A DNA stretch of 64,000 nt, taken from NCBI GenBank assembly GCA_910586965.1, contig CAJUMF010000014.1, forward strand, positions 29,047 through 93,046, written 5' to 3'. Under the pieces are notes generated by a model, which was not told the origin of the DNA, did no database searches, and saw nothing but the letters and a program-made list of their open reading frames with translations. The DNA comes from an uncultured Dorea sp. GTDB taxonomy: Bacteria; Bacillota; Clostridia; Lachnospirales; Lachnospiraceae. This document shows positions 34,974 through 43,791 of this stretch, piece after piece (the first letter of the stretch is position 1; the number at the start of each line of letters is the position of its first letter). The position numbers and the translations under genes are program-made.

Positions 34974-35420
34974 TCATCTGCCCAATCTCATATATAACAG
35001 CGGATATGGGTTGCCTTGTTCATCACACTCGGTTCTTTTATAAACTTCAAATCCCATATGCTCATAGAACCCTTTTGCAAGAGGATTCTGCTCATTCACA
35101 GCCAGGTCGTTCACCGAATATTTTTCCATTCCATATTCAAGCAGCTCCCTGCCCAGTCCTTTTCCCCTCTCTTCGTTAGAAATAAAGAGCATTTCCAGAT
35201 GCTGCCCTGCAATTCCCATAAAACCGACCGGTATCTGTTCTTCATTTTCCGCGACAGTCAGGCAGGGGATTTCTTTTAATGCCTGCGGCACATACTTTTT
35301 AATATTTTCAATCTCGTCCTCTGACAAAAAAAGATGCGTCGCTCTCACTGAGCTTTCCCACACCTTTAACAATTGCTCTGTCAATGACATCGGTCTGTCT
35401 CTTACCTCTCTGATTTTCAC
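34974..35420 (-). CDS. GNAT N-acetyltransferase
   Basis: A 148-residue acetyltransferase with MLFISNEERGKGLGRELLEY (CoA loop) and NPLAKGFYEHMGF. I prefer the GTG at 35420 because GGGGAGG sits 8 bases upstream; an ATG at 35447 overlapping the XRE stop is the alternative. It is coupled to the XRE gene upstream. Confidence 0.82.
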   Translation of the reverse strand: MKIREVRDRPMSLTEQLLKVWESSVRATHLFLSEDEIENIKKYVPQALKEIPCLTVAENEEQIPVGFMGIAGQHLEMLFISNEERGKGLGRELLEYGMEKYSVNDLAVNEQNPLAKGFYEHMGFEVYKRTECDEQGNPYPLLYMRLGR

Positions 35421-35439
35421 CTTTCCGTCCTCCCCAATC

Positions 35440-35643
35440 TCAGTCATCGGTAAACTCAAACAATTCCTCCACGCTTACATGGAACACCTTCGCGATATCC
35501 ATCGCCAGCTTTAGAGACGGATTGTAGCGTCCGTTTTCCAGATGAACGATTGTCTCACGCCTTACCTTCACCAGCTCCGCAAGCTCATTCTGCTTTATCC
35601 CCGCTTTTTCCCTGTATTCCTTCACCCTTGTTCTAAGAGCCAT
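35440..35643 (-). CDS. Small XRE family regulator (YgzD-like)
   Basis: A 67-residue Cro/C1-type HTH protein (REKAGIKQNELAELVKVRRE, then ENGRYNPSLKLAMDIAKVF). It is the compact type commonly paired with a small membrane protein. It starts one base after the stop of the upstream membrane protein, so the two are co-translated. Confidence 0.92.
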   Translation of the reverse strand: MALRTRVKEYREKAGIKQNELAELVKVRRETIVHLENGRYNPSLKLAMDIAKVFHVSVEELFEFTDD

Positions 35644-35644
35644 A

Positions 35645-36061
35645 TCAAATCCCCTTACTGTCCATCACACAAAAAATAATATACCGTATCACAGCCAATG
35701 CGAATATCATCCCCACAAGTGCATAGCCCGCCATCTTTCCGTCTAAAAATCCGACCGCACACGCAAAGGCAACCACAATCGCCGCACTTGTCATGATTTT
35801 CAATCCGATTGCATCTGTTCTGCGTAAATTCTGGATTGCCAGCTCGTCCTTTTCTTCTTTGCTGTACTTATAGATGCGGTCTGCCTGCAACAGAAAAAAT
35901 ACGATAGTGAATATGAAAACAATATTCTGAATCGTCGTATAGTATCCGTGCCAATCCCGTCTCGCCCACATCCAATAATAGCATCCAAGCATCAATGCAT
36001 AGATAATTTTTGTTCCTACCAGTTCCCTTAAAGTCACCTTTGATTTCATATTTGATTTCAT
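35645..36061 (-). CDS. Four-helix membrane protein paired with XRE regulator
   Basis: A 138-residue membrane protein with four predicted transmembrane helices and a cytoplasmic Lys/Glu-rich middle (YKYSKEEKDELAIQN). The ATG at 36061 follows GGAGGAG; the ATG at 36076 is part of that site. Function unknown; such membrane-plus-small-XRE pairs are frequent in Firmicutes. Confidence 0.75.
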   Translation of the reverse strand: MKSNMKSKVTLRELVGTKIIYALMLGCYYWMWARRDWHGYYTTIQNIVFIFTIVFFLLQADRIYKYSKEEKDELAIQNLRRTDAIGLKIMTSAAIVVAFACAVGFLDGKMAGYALVGMIFALAVIRYIIFCVMDSKGI

Positions 36062-36229
36062 ATTCCGCTCCTCCATGTGATATATTTTTAACTTTCATGT
36101 TATAAATATATCACTTTGGAGACGGAACGTCAATATAAAAAGTGAATTATTTGTAACTTTTCACCATCTCAGTTACCTTAACGTGTCATAACAGGACTTC
36201 CCAGCCGTTCCTGCAGCAATCGCCATAAT

Positions 36230-37123
36230 TTACTTCTTTGTCTTTCCTTTATCCACGCTGATGACAAGCTCACTCTTTAAACCGTTCAGTTCAATCACAT
36301 TACCCGCATCAGGCGTGTCAAATCTTTCTGTCTGTTTCCCATCCTTCTCATAGGAAATACTTGTTCCGATGCCCTTCGTAACCGCAGTAAACAGTGTACC
36401 CTCCGGGATATAAAGTTTCGAGGTTGCCGATACCTGATTGACTGCCAGTTCGCCGTCTAAGGAACGGCAGACCACCTCCATATCGAGATTGCAGTTTATC
36501 TCAACCATGCCGGAAACGTCCTCAAGGACGATGCTCGGCGTCTTTATGTCAAGCTCTATACTGTCACATTTCAGCGAACGCAGCTCTACTGCCCCCGCAT
36601 TGACCGCACACTCGATTTTTCCGATATACCGCAGCGGGATTTGGACAAAAATGCTTACCGTTTCTTTTGCCGTTGCCTCAGACACGCCGTTCCTTCGGTT
36701 CACATCCACATCAATCCTTTTCCGGGTATCGTCAATCCTGACCTTAAAATCTTTCTGGAGCGTGGAAAACGTGTTGGATGCAAGGCGGACACGGATTTTT
36801 TCGCCCTCATAACCGGACAGTACAAACTGCTTTGCCCCTCCAAACTTCATATCAAAGCGTTTCTGCGCGTCAATGTCATATTCCATAACACTCTCAAATA
36901 GATACTCTTCTGTTCTTTTCATTCCTTTTTCGTCTGAGAGCAGCCTGTCGATGGAAATGTCAAACAGAGCGGAGATTGCCATAATATTCTCAATATCGGG
37001 GATACCCGTATCTGTCTCCCATTTAGTAACCGCCTGCCTTGACACGCCAAGTTTTTCCGCCAGCTGCTCCTGCGACATATCCGCCTGCCTGCGGATGGAT
37101 TTAAGCTTTTCTGCAAATGTCAT
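36230..37123 (-). CDS. XRE regulator with C-terminal DUF4097 beta-helix domain
   Basis: A 297-residue protein. Residues 1-70 are a Cro/C1 HTH (ADMSQEQLAEKLGVSRQAVT). From about residue 110 a repetitive beta-strand region (DFKVRIDDTRKRIDVDVN, ELDIKTPSIVLEDVSG) matches the DUF4097 putative adhesin-like fold, here apparently cytoplasmic. This fusion is typical of Clostridia. A leader with CTTGGCATATCAAAACAAGG suggests autoregulation. Confidence 0.88.
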   Translation of the reverse strand: MTFAEKLKSIRRQADMSQEQLAEKLGVSRQAVTKWETDTGIPDIENIMAISALFDISIDRLLSDEKGMKRTEEYLFESVMEYDIDAQKRFDMKFGGAKQFVLSGYEGEKIRVRLASNTFSTLQKDFKVRIDDTRKRIDVDVNRRNGVSEATAKETVSIFVQIPLRYIGKIECAVNAGAVELRSLKCDSIELDIKTPSIVLEDVSGMVEINCNLDMEVVCRSLDGELAVNQVSATSKLYIPEGTLFTAVTKGIGTSISYEKDGKQTERFDTPDAGNVIELNGLKSELVISVDKGKTKK

Positions 37124-37296
37124 TTTTTTGCCTCCTTGTTTTGATATGCCAAGTATAGACAGTTCTATTTTACATTACAAGCAAGCAGAGGTGGCATTTC
37201 CTTTTTTTCTGCTACTTTGCGTGGCATGCCGCTGTTTTCCATATTAACTTTTCCTGAAACCCAGGCCTCCGCCAGCCCAGGCAATTCCTCCCGGAT

Positions 37297-37710
37297 TTAC
37301 AGAACCATCACCAATGTTCCCGCGCCAATCAGGACACATCCAATAAATGCCTTTACCGTCACCTTCTCATGCAGGAATACAAATGCCAAAACCAGCGTAA
37401 TCACAACACTCAGCTTATCAACCGGAACGACCTTCGTCGCCTCACCGGTCTGCAGCGCTTTATAATAACACAGCCATGACGCGCCCGTCGCCAGCCCGGA
37501 CAGAATCAAAAACCACCAGCTTTTCCTGCTGATTTCCGTGATGCCGCTCTGTGTGTCCGTGAGGAAAACCATCCCCCATGCCATCACCACGACCACAACC
37601 GTCCGAATCGCCGTCGCAAGATTCGAATTGACCCCCTCTATGCCAATCTTTGCCAGTATGGAAGTAAGCGCCGCAAAGATTGCCGACAGCAACGCAAATA
37701 TAAACCACAT
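37297..37710 (-). CDS. Single-repeat EamA family transporter
   Basis: A 137-residue membrane protein with about five helices, equal to one EamA repeat (FALLSAIFAALTSILAKIGI, ATKVVPVDKLSVVITLVLAF). Family members of this length are normal and act as dimers, so it is not treated as truncated. Confidence 0.88.
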   Translation of the reverse strand: MWFIFALLSAIFAALTSILAKIGIEGVNSNLATAIRTVVVVVMAWGMVFLTDTQSGITEISRKSWWFLILSGLATGASWLCYYKALQTGEATKVVPVDKLSVVITLVLAFVFLHEKVTVKAFIGCVLIGAGTLVMVL

Positions 37711-37737
37711 AAATGAATATTACCTCCTCAAATCACT

Positions 37738-37947
37738 TCACCTTTTTAGCAAAGCATCAATTTCATCAAAATCTTCATCTGGCTCATTTTGCTTATCCTT
37801 TGTATAATCGCCATGCCCCAAATCAAATTGCTGCATAAACCGTACCATTCCTACAGGCCCCAAAACTTCGCTTTCCAAATGAATTCTTTCCTGGGTCTGA
37901 TCATCAAATGGTCTGTTATAACAGCAATTATCCAGATAGATTTTCAT
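37738..37947 (-). pseudogene. PIN toxin start fused to the end of a second small gene
   Basis: A 69-residue ORF. Residues 1-27 (MKIYLDNCCYNRPFDDQTQE) are the start of a PIN-domain toxin, including its first active-site Asp. From about residue 28 the sequence GPVGMVRFMQQFDLGHGDYT resembles the C-terminus of a small protein usually found next to such PIN genes (recollection, not tested). The remaining PIN active-site residues are absent, so it is probably inactive, made by a deletion that happened to stay in frame. Confidence 0.6.
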
Positions 37948-38009
37948 TTCCTTTATTTCCCCACTTTCATTTTACCGTTTTAGCTCCGTATGCACGGCAC
38001 CCCTCACAT

Positions 38010-38489
38010 CTACAATATTTTTTCCATCCCAATCTTCTGGACTTTAAGCCCCAGCTTTTCATAAAATTTCATCGCATTGACATTATCCGCCCATACATTA
38101 AGCGTCACATTATAGCAGCCTTTCTGCGCCGCATATTCTAATACATACTCGTACAGCAGACTGCCAATGTGCTCATTGCGCGCCGTTTCGTCAACACACA
38201 GGTCGTCAATATAGAGTGTTTTTATATCCGTCAGAGAATTATTGTTCATATGCTGTTGATGCACACAGAAAATATAGCCTAAAATGTTCCCTGCTTTTTC
38301 CGCAACAAAAATGGGCCTGTCGTTGTCTGCAAGAATCATCTTCAATTCTTCATCATCATACTTTTTGCCCCCTGCCCTGAATAAATCAGGACGCGCGTCA
38401 CTGTGGACTTTTTGAACCTCATAAAGCAATTTGCTTATAGCGCTTATGTCCGGCTCCGCCGCACGGCGTATATTTATCTTCTCCATCAT
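38010..38489 (-). CDS. GNAT N-acetyltransferase
   Basis: A 159-residue acetyltransferase with LYIDDLCVDETARNEHIGSL (CoA loop, with His instead of the usual Arg/Gly-Gly) and NAMKFYEKLGLKVQ. AGGAGGAG precedes the ATG. Substrate unknown. Confidence 0.9.
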   Translation of the reverse strand: MMEKINIRRAAEPDISAISKLLYEVQKVHSDARPDLFRAGGKKYDDEELKMILADNDRPIFVAEKAGNILGYIFCVHQQHMNNNSLTDIKTLYIDDLCVDETARNEHIGSLLYEYVLEYAAQKGCYNVTLNVWADNVNAMKFYEKLGLKVQKIGMEKIL

Positions 38490-38565
38490 CTAATCTCCTC
38501 CTGTCGCTTACCTTTTCTTCCTTTTCCTGTTCATCACACTCTGTTTTTATAAAAATTCAAAAAAC

Positions 38566-38593
38566 TTGCCATGTCCTCATTCTTGTGTATAAT
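38566..38593 (+). promoter_or_regulatory. Promoter of the broken response-regulator gene
   Basis: TTGCCA (38566-38571), 16-nt spacer, TATAAT (38588-38593), 60 bp before the remnant gene. Confidence 0.5.
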
Positions 38594-38655
38594 TATAAAG
38601 TAAAATGTTTTCTTGTGAATCTGGAAATCCATATCTGTTTGAGGACGGAATTGAT

Positions 38656-39114
38656 ATGTTAAAATAGCAATTTGTGATGATGAAAAACGATATTGTGAAA
38701 ATATCAGAAAAATAATCTGTGAATATTGTACTAAGAAAAATATAGAATTTCAAGTGGATTTGCTTGTATCCGGAGATGATCTTTTATCCCTTAAAAGTTC
38801 TGTAAACCAGTTTCATACCGTTTATTTAGATGTCAATATGGACGGGCTGGACGGCATCCGGACGAATTCCGTTTTGCTTTTTGACCATAATTTCTTTTCC
38901 GAATTACAGATGGCGGCTGAAGAAAATTGTCATTGTACCATTGATAGCCGTACCGGCAGTAGAAATACTGGAATATTTTTCCGGAAGATATATGGATATC
39001 GACGATATCTTTATCAATATCTGCGGTTCGGTTTTGGGGTATGCCGTTTACAGCGTAATGTATAAGGCGGTGTGTCATTGCAGGGAACTCAAGGAAATAT
39101 ATCCATCCGGTTAA
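38656..39114 (+). pseudogene. Response-regulator N-terminus joined to VanZ C-terminus
   Basis: Starting at ATG 38656 (GAGGA upstream), one missing A in a short A-run puts a TAG at codon 4; correcting it restores a LytTR-type receiver domain start (IAICDDEKRYCENIRKIICE, then VYLDVNMDGLDGIRT with the phospho-Asp). At about 38862 the sequence switches to the C-terminal third of a VanZ protein (EILEYFSGRYMDIDDIFINI, CGSVLGYAVYSVMYK), in another frame. It is therefore a two-gene deletion remnant plus a frameshift. Confidence 0.75.
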
Positions 39115-39170
39115 TTTTCGACTGCTTGCAGCTTGTTCATGTGTTTGCTCTGAAGTTTGGGAAAAAAATT

Positions 39171-39257
39171 TTGACAGTTGCAATAAAAATTGTATAATAA
39201 TATTAACAGAACCCACCACGTCTCTGATTTTCACGCGCAACCCGGTGGGGCTTTTTC
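39171..39257 (+). ncRNA. Promoter plus immediate terminator: short RNA or orphan leader
   Basis: TTGACA (39171-39176), 16-nt spacer, TATAAT (39193-39198), predicted start about 39205. Then CCCACC/GGTGGG (39212-39217 with 39244-39249) and CTTTTTC. The transcript would be only about 50 nt. A GGGGTG-preceded ATG at 39274 follows but its frame is antisense to the DUF3795 gene and looks non-coding. It may be the attenuator leader of a gene that has been deleted. Confidence 0.45.
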
Positions 39258-39295
39258 ATTTACGGGGTGTTTTATGTATCAATATTCAAAGCAAA

Positions 39296-39625
39296 TTATT
39301 TCAGATTTTCCAAAGCCTCCGGACTGTTCGAAACAACCTCCTCAAGCTCCTGACATGTTTCTATATCCGGACAATCCCCGCATGTCGCCATGCCCTTTTT
39401 CAGCGCGCACTGGCGAATATGGCAAAGGCTCTCGCAGTATACCGTTTTAACTCCATCCGCACGGCAGCCCTCGCAATTGATATGTTCCGGTAAAATAGGC
39501 GCATCATTCAACTCTGCCCATAGTTTTGCGGTTCTTTCACGCAGCTCCTGGTCATCATGGAGCGTTGCAAGATATGCGTCGCATTTTTCACAATCCAGTC
39601 CGCAGTATCCAATCATTTTCCTCAT
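39296..39625 (-). CDS. DUF3795 cysteine-rich protein
   Basis: A 109-residue Cys-rich protein: IGYCGLDCEKCDAYLAT, INCEGCRADG, YCESLCHIRQCAL, GMATCGDCPDIETC. The CGxDCxxCxAY opening defines DUF3795. The cysteines probably bind metal; function unknown. Confidence 0.92.
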   Translation of the reverse strand: MRKMIGYCGLDCEKCDAYLATLHDDQELRERTAKLWAELNDAPILPEHINCEGCRADGVKTVYCESLCHIRQCALKKGMATCGDCPDIETCQELEEVVSNSPEALENLK

Positions 39626-39681
39626 CGTTTTGTACCTCCTGCCAATTTAATATTTATCTCTTTAAGTTATCAGGCCCGGCT

Positions 39682-40320
39682 TTAATGAAAAAACAGGCCA
39701 AGTATTTTATTTTTAGGCTTAATTGTAAATTCCATATCTTTCAATTGTTTTTTCAAAACAGAATAACAGCTTTCATCATACCCAAAGTCATCAATCACTT
39801 TAATATCAACTGCATCTTTTTTCTTCCTGGACTTCTTTTTCATGAGCCTGACCATTTCCAGGCTGTAAGTATGTATTGTTATTCCGCTAATGACTGTTTC
39901 AGCGAATACCTTGTCCACATCAATATTTTTCATAGCAACAGCCGCCAAAGCGTCTATGCCGCTGCTTTGTTTTGTGAGGAAATTTCTTTGTATCATCCTG
40001 TTTCCAGCGAGTTCATAAGGAGCAAAATTCACAGTGACACCTTCGATTACTGCATCGATTCCATAATCAGAACGCTGTTTGTTATAAGATAGATTTAATG
40101 AATCAATTACAGGCAAATCTTTTCTTCTCAGATATTCCCGTACAAAAGGCATATGTTCCTGTCTCACGATAATATCAATGTCAGAGTGTTCTCTAACAGA
40201 TTCTTTTTTGCTGATAAGATAAGGCACGGTGCCGCCAACGACAATAATCTTATCTTTTAAAAGCTCGTCTTGATATAAGTTTAAGACAATACGTTTTACT
40301 TTTTGATAATTGCCTGTCAT
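39682..40320 (-). CDS. Nucleotidyltransferase superfamily protein
   Basis: A 212-residue protein with KIIVVGGTVPYLISKKE and REHSDIDIIVRQEH, the GG...DxD catalytic core of Pol-beta-like nucleotidyltransferases; a third carboxylate may be in VTVNFAPYEL. The ATG at 40320 has GGGGAGG upstream. It may be a tRNA- or antibiotic-nucleotidyltransferase-like enzyme or part of a toxin-antitoxin system, but no partner is adjacent. Confidence 0.78.
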   Translation of the reverse strand: MTGNYQKVKRIVLNLYQDELLKDKIIVVGGTVPYLISKKESVREHSDIDIIVRQEHMPFVREYLRRKDLPVIDSLNLSYNKQRSDYGIDAVIEGVTVNFAPYELAGNRMIQRNFLTKQSSGIDALAAVAMKNIDVDKVFAETVISGITIHTYSLEMVRLMKKKSRKKKDAVDIKVIDDFGYDESCYSVLKKQLKDMEFTIKPKNKILGLFFH

Positions 40321-40345
40321 CCGTTCTTTCCTCCCCGGAAATCCA

Positions 40346-41068
40346 TCACAATGTCTGCAGTGCAAAGCTAACTACCGAGAACAGGTTGCATAAACAATGA
40401 AAACATATACTTATATACAGATTCTTTTTCTGATATGCCACATATGCAACCGGCGCAAATACTAATATGCGAAATACATTATGAAAAGGCAGCCAGAAAT
40501 GATAGAGCGAAAACAAAACAGCTATAAAAATCGGAAGAAACGAGCTTTGCCTTTTATAATGTGAAGTCAAATACCCTCTAAAAAATAATTCTTCTGTTAC
40601 GGGGGCAATCAGTGCATTAAAAATGCCATAATATATGCAGGTCAAAATCAGCATTGGTCTTGAAAATGATTTCAAATATTCAAAATTTGTCCAGTCAAAA
40701 CCTGCCGGTAAATTCTTAAGTATCATAGCTCTCATTTCAGCAAAAATGTGATTTTCTATAGGCGCAACAAATGCCGAAAGTAATCCTGCTATTCCAAAAA
40801 AGACAAATGCAGTTATCAGTATTTTCCATAGCGGCAATTTTTCTTGCCCGGCAAATGCGCTTTTAAGTGAATACACCCCGTTTTCCTTTTTACTTGCACA
40901 TAAAATTACGCCCAGCTCCATTGGCAGCAATATAACAGTTCCCAAAATGCAAAACAGCAGTATATGAGGTATATTGCAAAAATTTCCCAATATCAAATAG
41001 CTAAGGCTTAAAGCTATTGTAGGTGTAAAAATTCGTAATATAAGTCCTTTTGTATCTATCCTGTTCAT
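40346..41068 (-). CDS. CPBP family intramembrane glutamic endopeptidase
   Basis: A 240-residue membrane protein with about seven helices and the CPBP (Abi/Rce1) motifs APVTEELFFRGYL (EExxxR), FSLYHF and a C-terminal FHCLCNLF. In other bacteria such proteins are involved in bacteriocin self-immunity. No bacteriocin precursor is seen nearby. Confidence 0.9.
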   Translation of the reverse strand: MNRIDTKGLILRIFTPTIALSLSYLILGNFCNIPHILLFCILGTVILLPMELGVILCASKKENGVYSLKSAFAGQEKLPLWKILITAFVFFGIAGLLSAFVAPIENHIFAEMRAMILKNLPAGFDWTNFEYLKSFSRPMLILTCIYYGIFNALIAPVTEELFFRGYLTSHYKRQSSFLPIFIAVLFSLYHFWLPFHNVFRILVFAPVAYVAYQKKNLYISICFHCLCNLFSVVSFALQTL

Positions 41069-41153
41069 CCGAAATACCCTTCATCATCTTTCTGAATCTT
41101 AAATGATAAGCAGCCGCCCTCAACAAAACTCTACATACATTTTCAACTGGAAT

Positions 41154-41666
41154 TTATATCTCCGTTTTCAATAAGGAATACATCTTCATGTCGATAATTT
41201 TACCCTTCTTTACCGCATTACTTCTTAATGTTCCCTCATATTGAAACCCCGCCTTTTCAAGCACTCTGCAAGATGCCGTATTGTACGCAAACGGTTCCGC
41301 ATAGATACGGATAATATCGCTTTTGTCAAATACATACTTGCATATTTGTTTTACAGCATCGGTCATTATTCCCTTTCCCCAGTATTCTTCCGCAATACAG
41401 TATCCCAGCTCAGCAGTTTGCCTGTGTATGTTTTCTTGCCGAAAAGCTCCGATACTTCCAATGACTTTTTTGTCTGACACAATGGCAAAAGCAAACGTTT
41501 CATTTTCATCTGCGGAAAGCATTGCAGAAATATAATCCGTTCCATCTTTTTCGGTATATGGATAAGGCAATCCATCCCGAAGATTGTCTTGTACTTTTGT
41601 ATTAGAAAGAGCCCTTGCCAAATCGCCTGCGTTTGTCAATTCCCATTTTTTAATTTTACAGTTCAT
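41154..41666 (-). CDS. GNAT N-acetyltransferase, RimJ type
   Basis: A 170-residue acetyltransferase with TAELGYCIAEEYWGKGIMTD (CoA loop) and NTASCRVLEKAGFQYEGTLR, the usual RimJ/RimL C-terminal motif. Substrate unknown. Confidence 0.92.
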   Translation of the reverse strand: MNCKIKKWELTNAGDLARALSNTKVQDNLRDGLPYPYTEKDGTDYISAMLSADENETFAFAIVSDKKVIGSIGAFRQENIHRQTAELGYCIAEEYWGKGIMTDAVKQICKYVFDKSDIIRIYAEPFAYNTASCRVLEKAGFQYEGTLRSNAVKKGKIIDMKMYSLLKTEI

Positions 41667-41717
41667 TTTTTCTCCTTTCTTAACCCCTGGCTTTCCACTA
41701 TTTCTAACTGGAAGTTG

Positions 41718-42107
41718 CTAAATAATAAAATTAACAATTCCGTATACCAAATGACACATTGTAAAAATTAAAATCGGAATAACCGCTATTATATTCTTTC
41801 TGTCAATCGCAAAGAATAAAAATGCCAAACAAGGCGGGAGCGTCAACCCTAATATTACAATCTTGTTTACCATGCCATTATAGTAGACTATCCAGCTCGC
41901 CGCATACATGAAACAGCAAACTGCCGTCATCATAATGAATGGACTTATATACAGCTTTTTGCTCTTTCTGTTTCTGAGAGCACATAAAGCGGCAATCATC
42001 AATATTTGACATACAGAACCTACCGTATCAACAGTTTCAGTGATTGATTTCGTCCTTAGTATATCGTTTGGCGCAGGGATGGCAAACCAAATACATTTGT
42101 GTAACAC
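41718..42107 (-). CDS. Four-helix membrane protein, unknown function
   Basis: A 129-residue ORF with four predicted transmembrane helices (ILMIAALCAL, FIMMTAVCCFMYAASWIVYY, IVILGLTLPPCLAFLFFAI, IIAVIPILIFTMCHLVYGIV). The start is uncertain: a GTG at 42107 begins the frame but lacks a clear ribosome binding site. It follows a CPBP gene by 15 bp and may be its co-transcribed partner. Confidence 0.6.
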   Translation of the reverse strand: MLHKCIWFAIPAPNDILRTKSITETVDTVGSVCQILMIAALCALRNRKSKKLYISPFIMMTAVCCFMYAASWIVYYNGMVNKIVILGLTLPPCLAFLFFAIDRKNIIAVIPILIFTMCHLVYGIVNFII

Positions 42108-42122
42108 ATTCCAAACCGGAGT

Positions 42123-42758
42123 TTATGCAAAAGCAACTAACATCGAAACAATAAAATTACCAGCACCATGCAGCAATATACTTGGGATAATTGAGCCATT
42201 AAATATTTTCTCATTTAGCCATCCCAATAATAATGCCCCCGTTCCGGTAAATATAAAAGTCAATGTATGATACCACAATCCCACATCAAGCCCTGCTAAA
42301 AGATAAAGAATATTGTGCATTAGCCCAAATAAAGCTGCCTGTAAGATAATTCCTTTAACAACTCCTATTTTCTTACAAAGCCTTTTACACAGAAAACCCC
42401 TGTACAAAATTTCTTCCGCTACTCCATTGGCGATAAAATTTTCAATCAAAGCCGGCAAAATGACCGCCGCACCAATTCCCGCAAATGCATTAGCAGATAC
42501 AGAAGAACTATTTTCTATGTATTCTAATGTTTTTGGATCAACAAATTGTGTAAAATCGAAATTATAAAAAAAGTAGTACAAAATTGCGAAAACAAACAAT
42601 ACCCACCATTTACTTTTTAACTCAGGTCTGTAAAATCCTATCCACTTAAAAAATCCTTCTTCTTTTCTATGCCTGAAAAACCACCAGACAACTGGTATTA
42701 ATGAAAATACAATCAAATTTACAATCATTGTTGTTATGCTTGATATAATAAGTTCCAA
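42123..42758 (-). CDS. CPBP family intramembrane protease
   Basis: A 211-residue membrane protein with ANGVAEEILYRGFLCKRL (EExxxR), FGLMHNILYLL and SILLHGAGNFIV, the three CPBP motifs. A TTG start at 42758 is best placed after GGAGG (8 bases); a TTG at 42773 precedes that site. Confidence 0.87.
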   Translation of the reverse strand: MELIISSITTMIVNLIVFSLIPVVWWFFRHRKEEGFFKWIGFYRPELKSKWWVLFVFAILYYFFYNFDFTQFVDPKTLEYIENSSSVSANAFAGIGAAVILPALIENFIANGVAEEILYRGFLCKRLCKKIGVVKGIILQAALFGLMHNILYLLAGLDVGLWYHTLTFIFTGTGALLLGWLNEKIFNGSIIPSILLHGAGNFIVSMLVAFA

Positions 42759-42809
42759 TGCCACATCCTCCAAAGTTCCGATTTTTCTTTCCGGTTATTT
42801 TGCAAATAT

Positions 42810-43202
42810 TTACTGCAGCGCCTTTCTCAAATCAGATACATACTGCTCCTGCTGCTTTTTCAGATATCCTTTCACAAATGGTTTCATGATTACTTTCTTT
42901 GCAGTTACCTCTTCCGTAAAATCAACTTCCGTCTGTCCGTCTCCCTGCGTGAAAACGCCTGTCCAATGCCCCCGCATGTTGCTGTTATCCATATCGAATT
43001 CCCAGCGTTTAAAAGGTTCAAAAACAGTTGTTGTAAAGGCGGTCGCATACCCATCTTTCGTATATTCAACAAACCGTTTTTCGTCGATGACCTCTACCTT
43101 GCCCAAATCACTGCGCCATTGGTATTTATCCAGCGAAGTGACCAAATTCCACACCGTTTGCACGTCACTTTTGAAAACTGCTTTTAAATTCGAAACCGCC
43201 AT
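42810..43202 (-). CDS. SRPBCC (START-like) family protein
   Basis: A 130-residue protein with the SRPBCC pattern: VFKSDVQTVWNLVTSLDKYQW, then KRWEFDMDNSNMRGHWTGVF and a long C-terminal helix. These proteins bind hydrophobic ligands; the ligand is unknown here. Confidence 0.85.
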   Translation of the reverse strand: MAVSNLKAVFKSDVQTVWNLVTSLDKYQWRSDLGKVEVIDEKRFVEYTKDGYATAFTTTVFEPFKRWEFDMDNSNMRGHWTGVFTQGDGQTEVDFTEEVTAKKVIMKPFVKGYLKKQQEQYVSDLRKALQ

Positions 43203-43275
43203 ATTTTTTCTCCTTCACTTCTTTCTCATGTTTTTCTGCAAAATTTCTAATATTACATTCCCTTTCAAAAGCCGC

Positions 43276-43791
43276 CTACAAATCAACCGCAATCCTGTAC
43301 TCATCCTCAATAAGAATATAGTCCGCATTATTTTTTCGGGCAAGCTCTAAGACCCGCGCATTGTCCTTAAGTACATTTTCCAGAGTACAGCCCGCATCAT
43401 CCCCCCGGCTTTCAATAGCATTGGCATATTTTTTTATATCGTCAAAATGCCCTTTGATATATTTCTCGCTCATAACAAGGCAATAGTATCTTATATCGCT
43501 GAGATATTCTTCCGCAAAATCCTTTTTCCAGCCAAAGGGAATATAGCATCCCTCCACAATCAGGTTCTGTCTGTTTTCAATCGCTGTTTTAATCATTTCA
43601 CGGACAATCGGCCAGAGATATTCTGTCAGATCCTCATCCCTGCTCACAGGCGTAAGTGCCGTTTTGCCGCTGCGTATCAGACCCATTTTCAAATGGTCTA
43701 TTGATAAATACGGATAGTGATATTTTTCCAGCAGTTTCTGGGCAAGGAGCGTCTTTCCGGTGTGGGATGCGCCTGTTATCAGAATAATCAT
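43276..43791 (-). CDS. P-loop ATP-binding kinase-like protein
   Basis: A 171-residue kinase-fold protein with Walker A TGASHTGKTLLAQKLL (residues ~6-21), DHLKMGLIRSG and NLIVEGCYIPFGWK. It overlaps the HD-domain gene upstream by 4 bp. Likely a small-molecule kinase; substrate unknown. Confidence 0.82.
   Translation of the reverse strand: MIILITGASHTGKTLLAQKLLEKYHYPYLSIDHLKMGLIRSGKTALTPVSRDEDLTEYLWPIVREMIKTAIENRQNLIVEGCYIPFGWKKDFAEEYLSDIRYYCLVMSEKYIKGHFDDIKKYANAIESRGDDAGCTLENVLKDNARVLELARKNNADYILIEDEYRIAVDL

Noticed and set aside
37297..37710. EamA gene as another truncated gene
   Set aside because: Single-repeat EamA proteins of about 137 residues are a normal family form.
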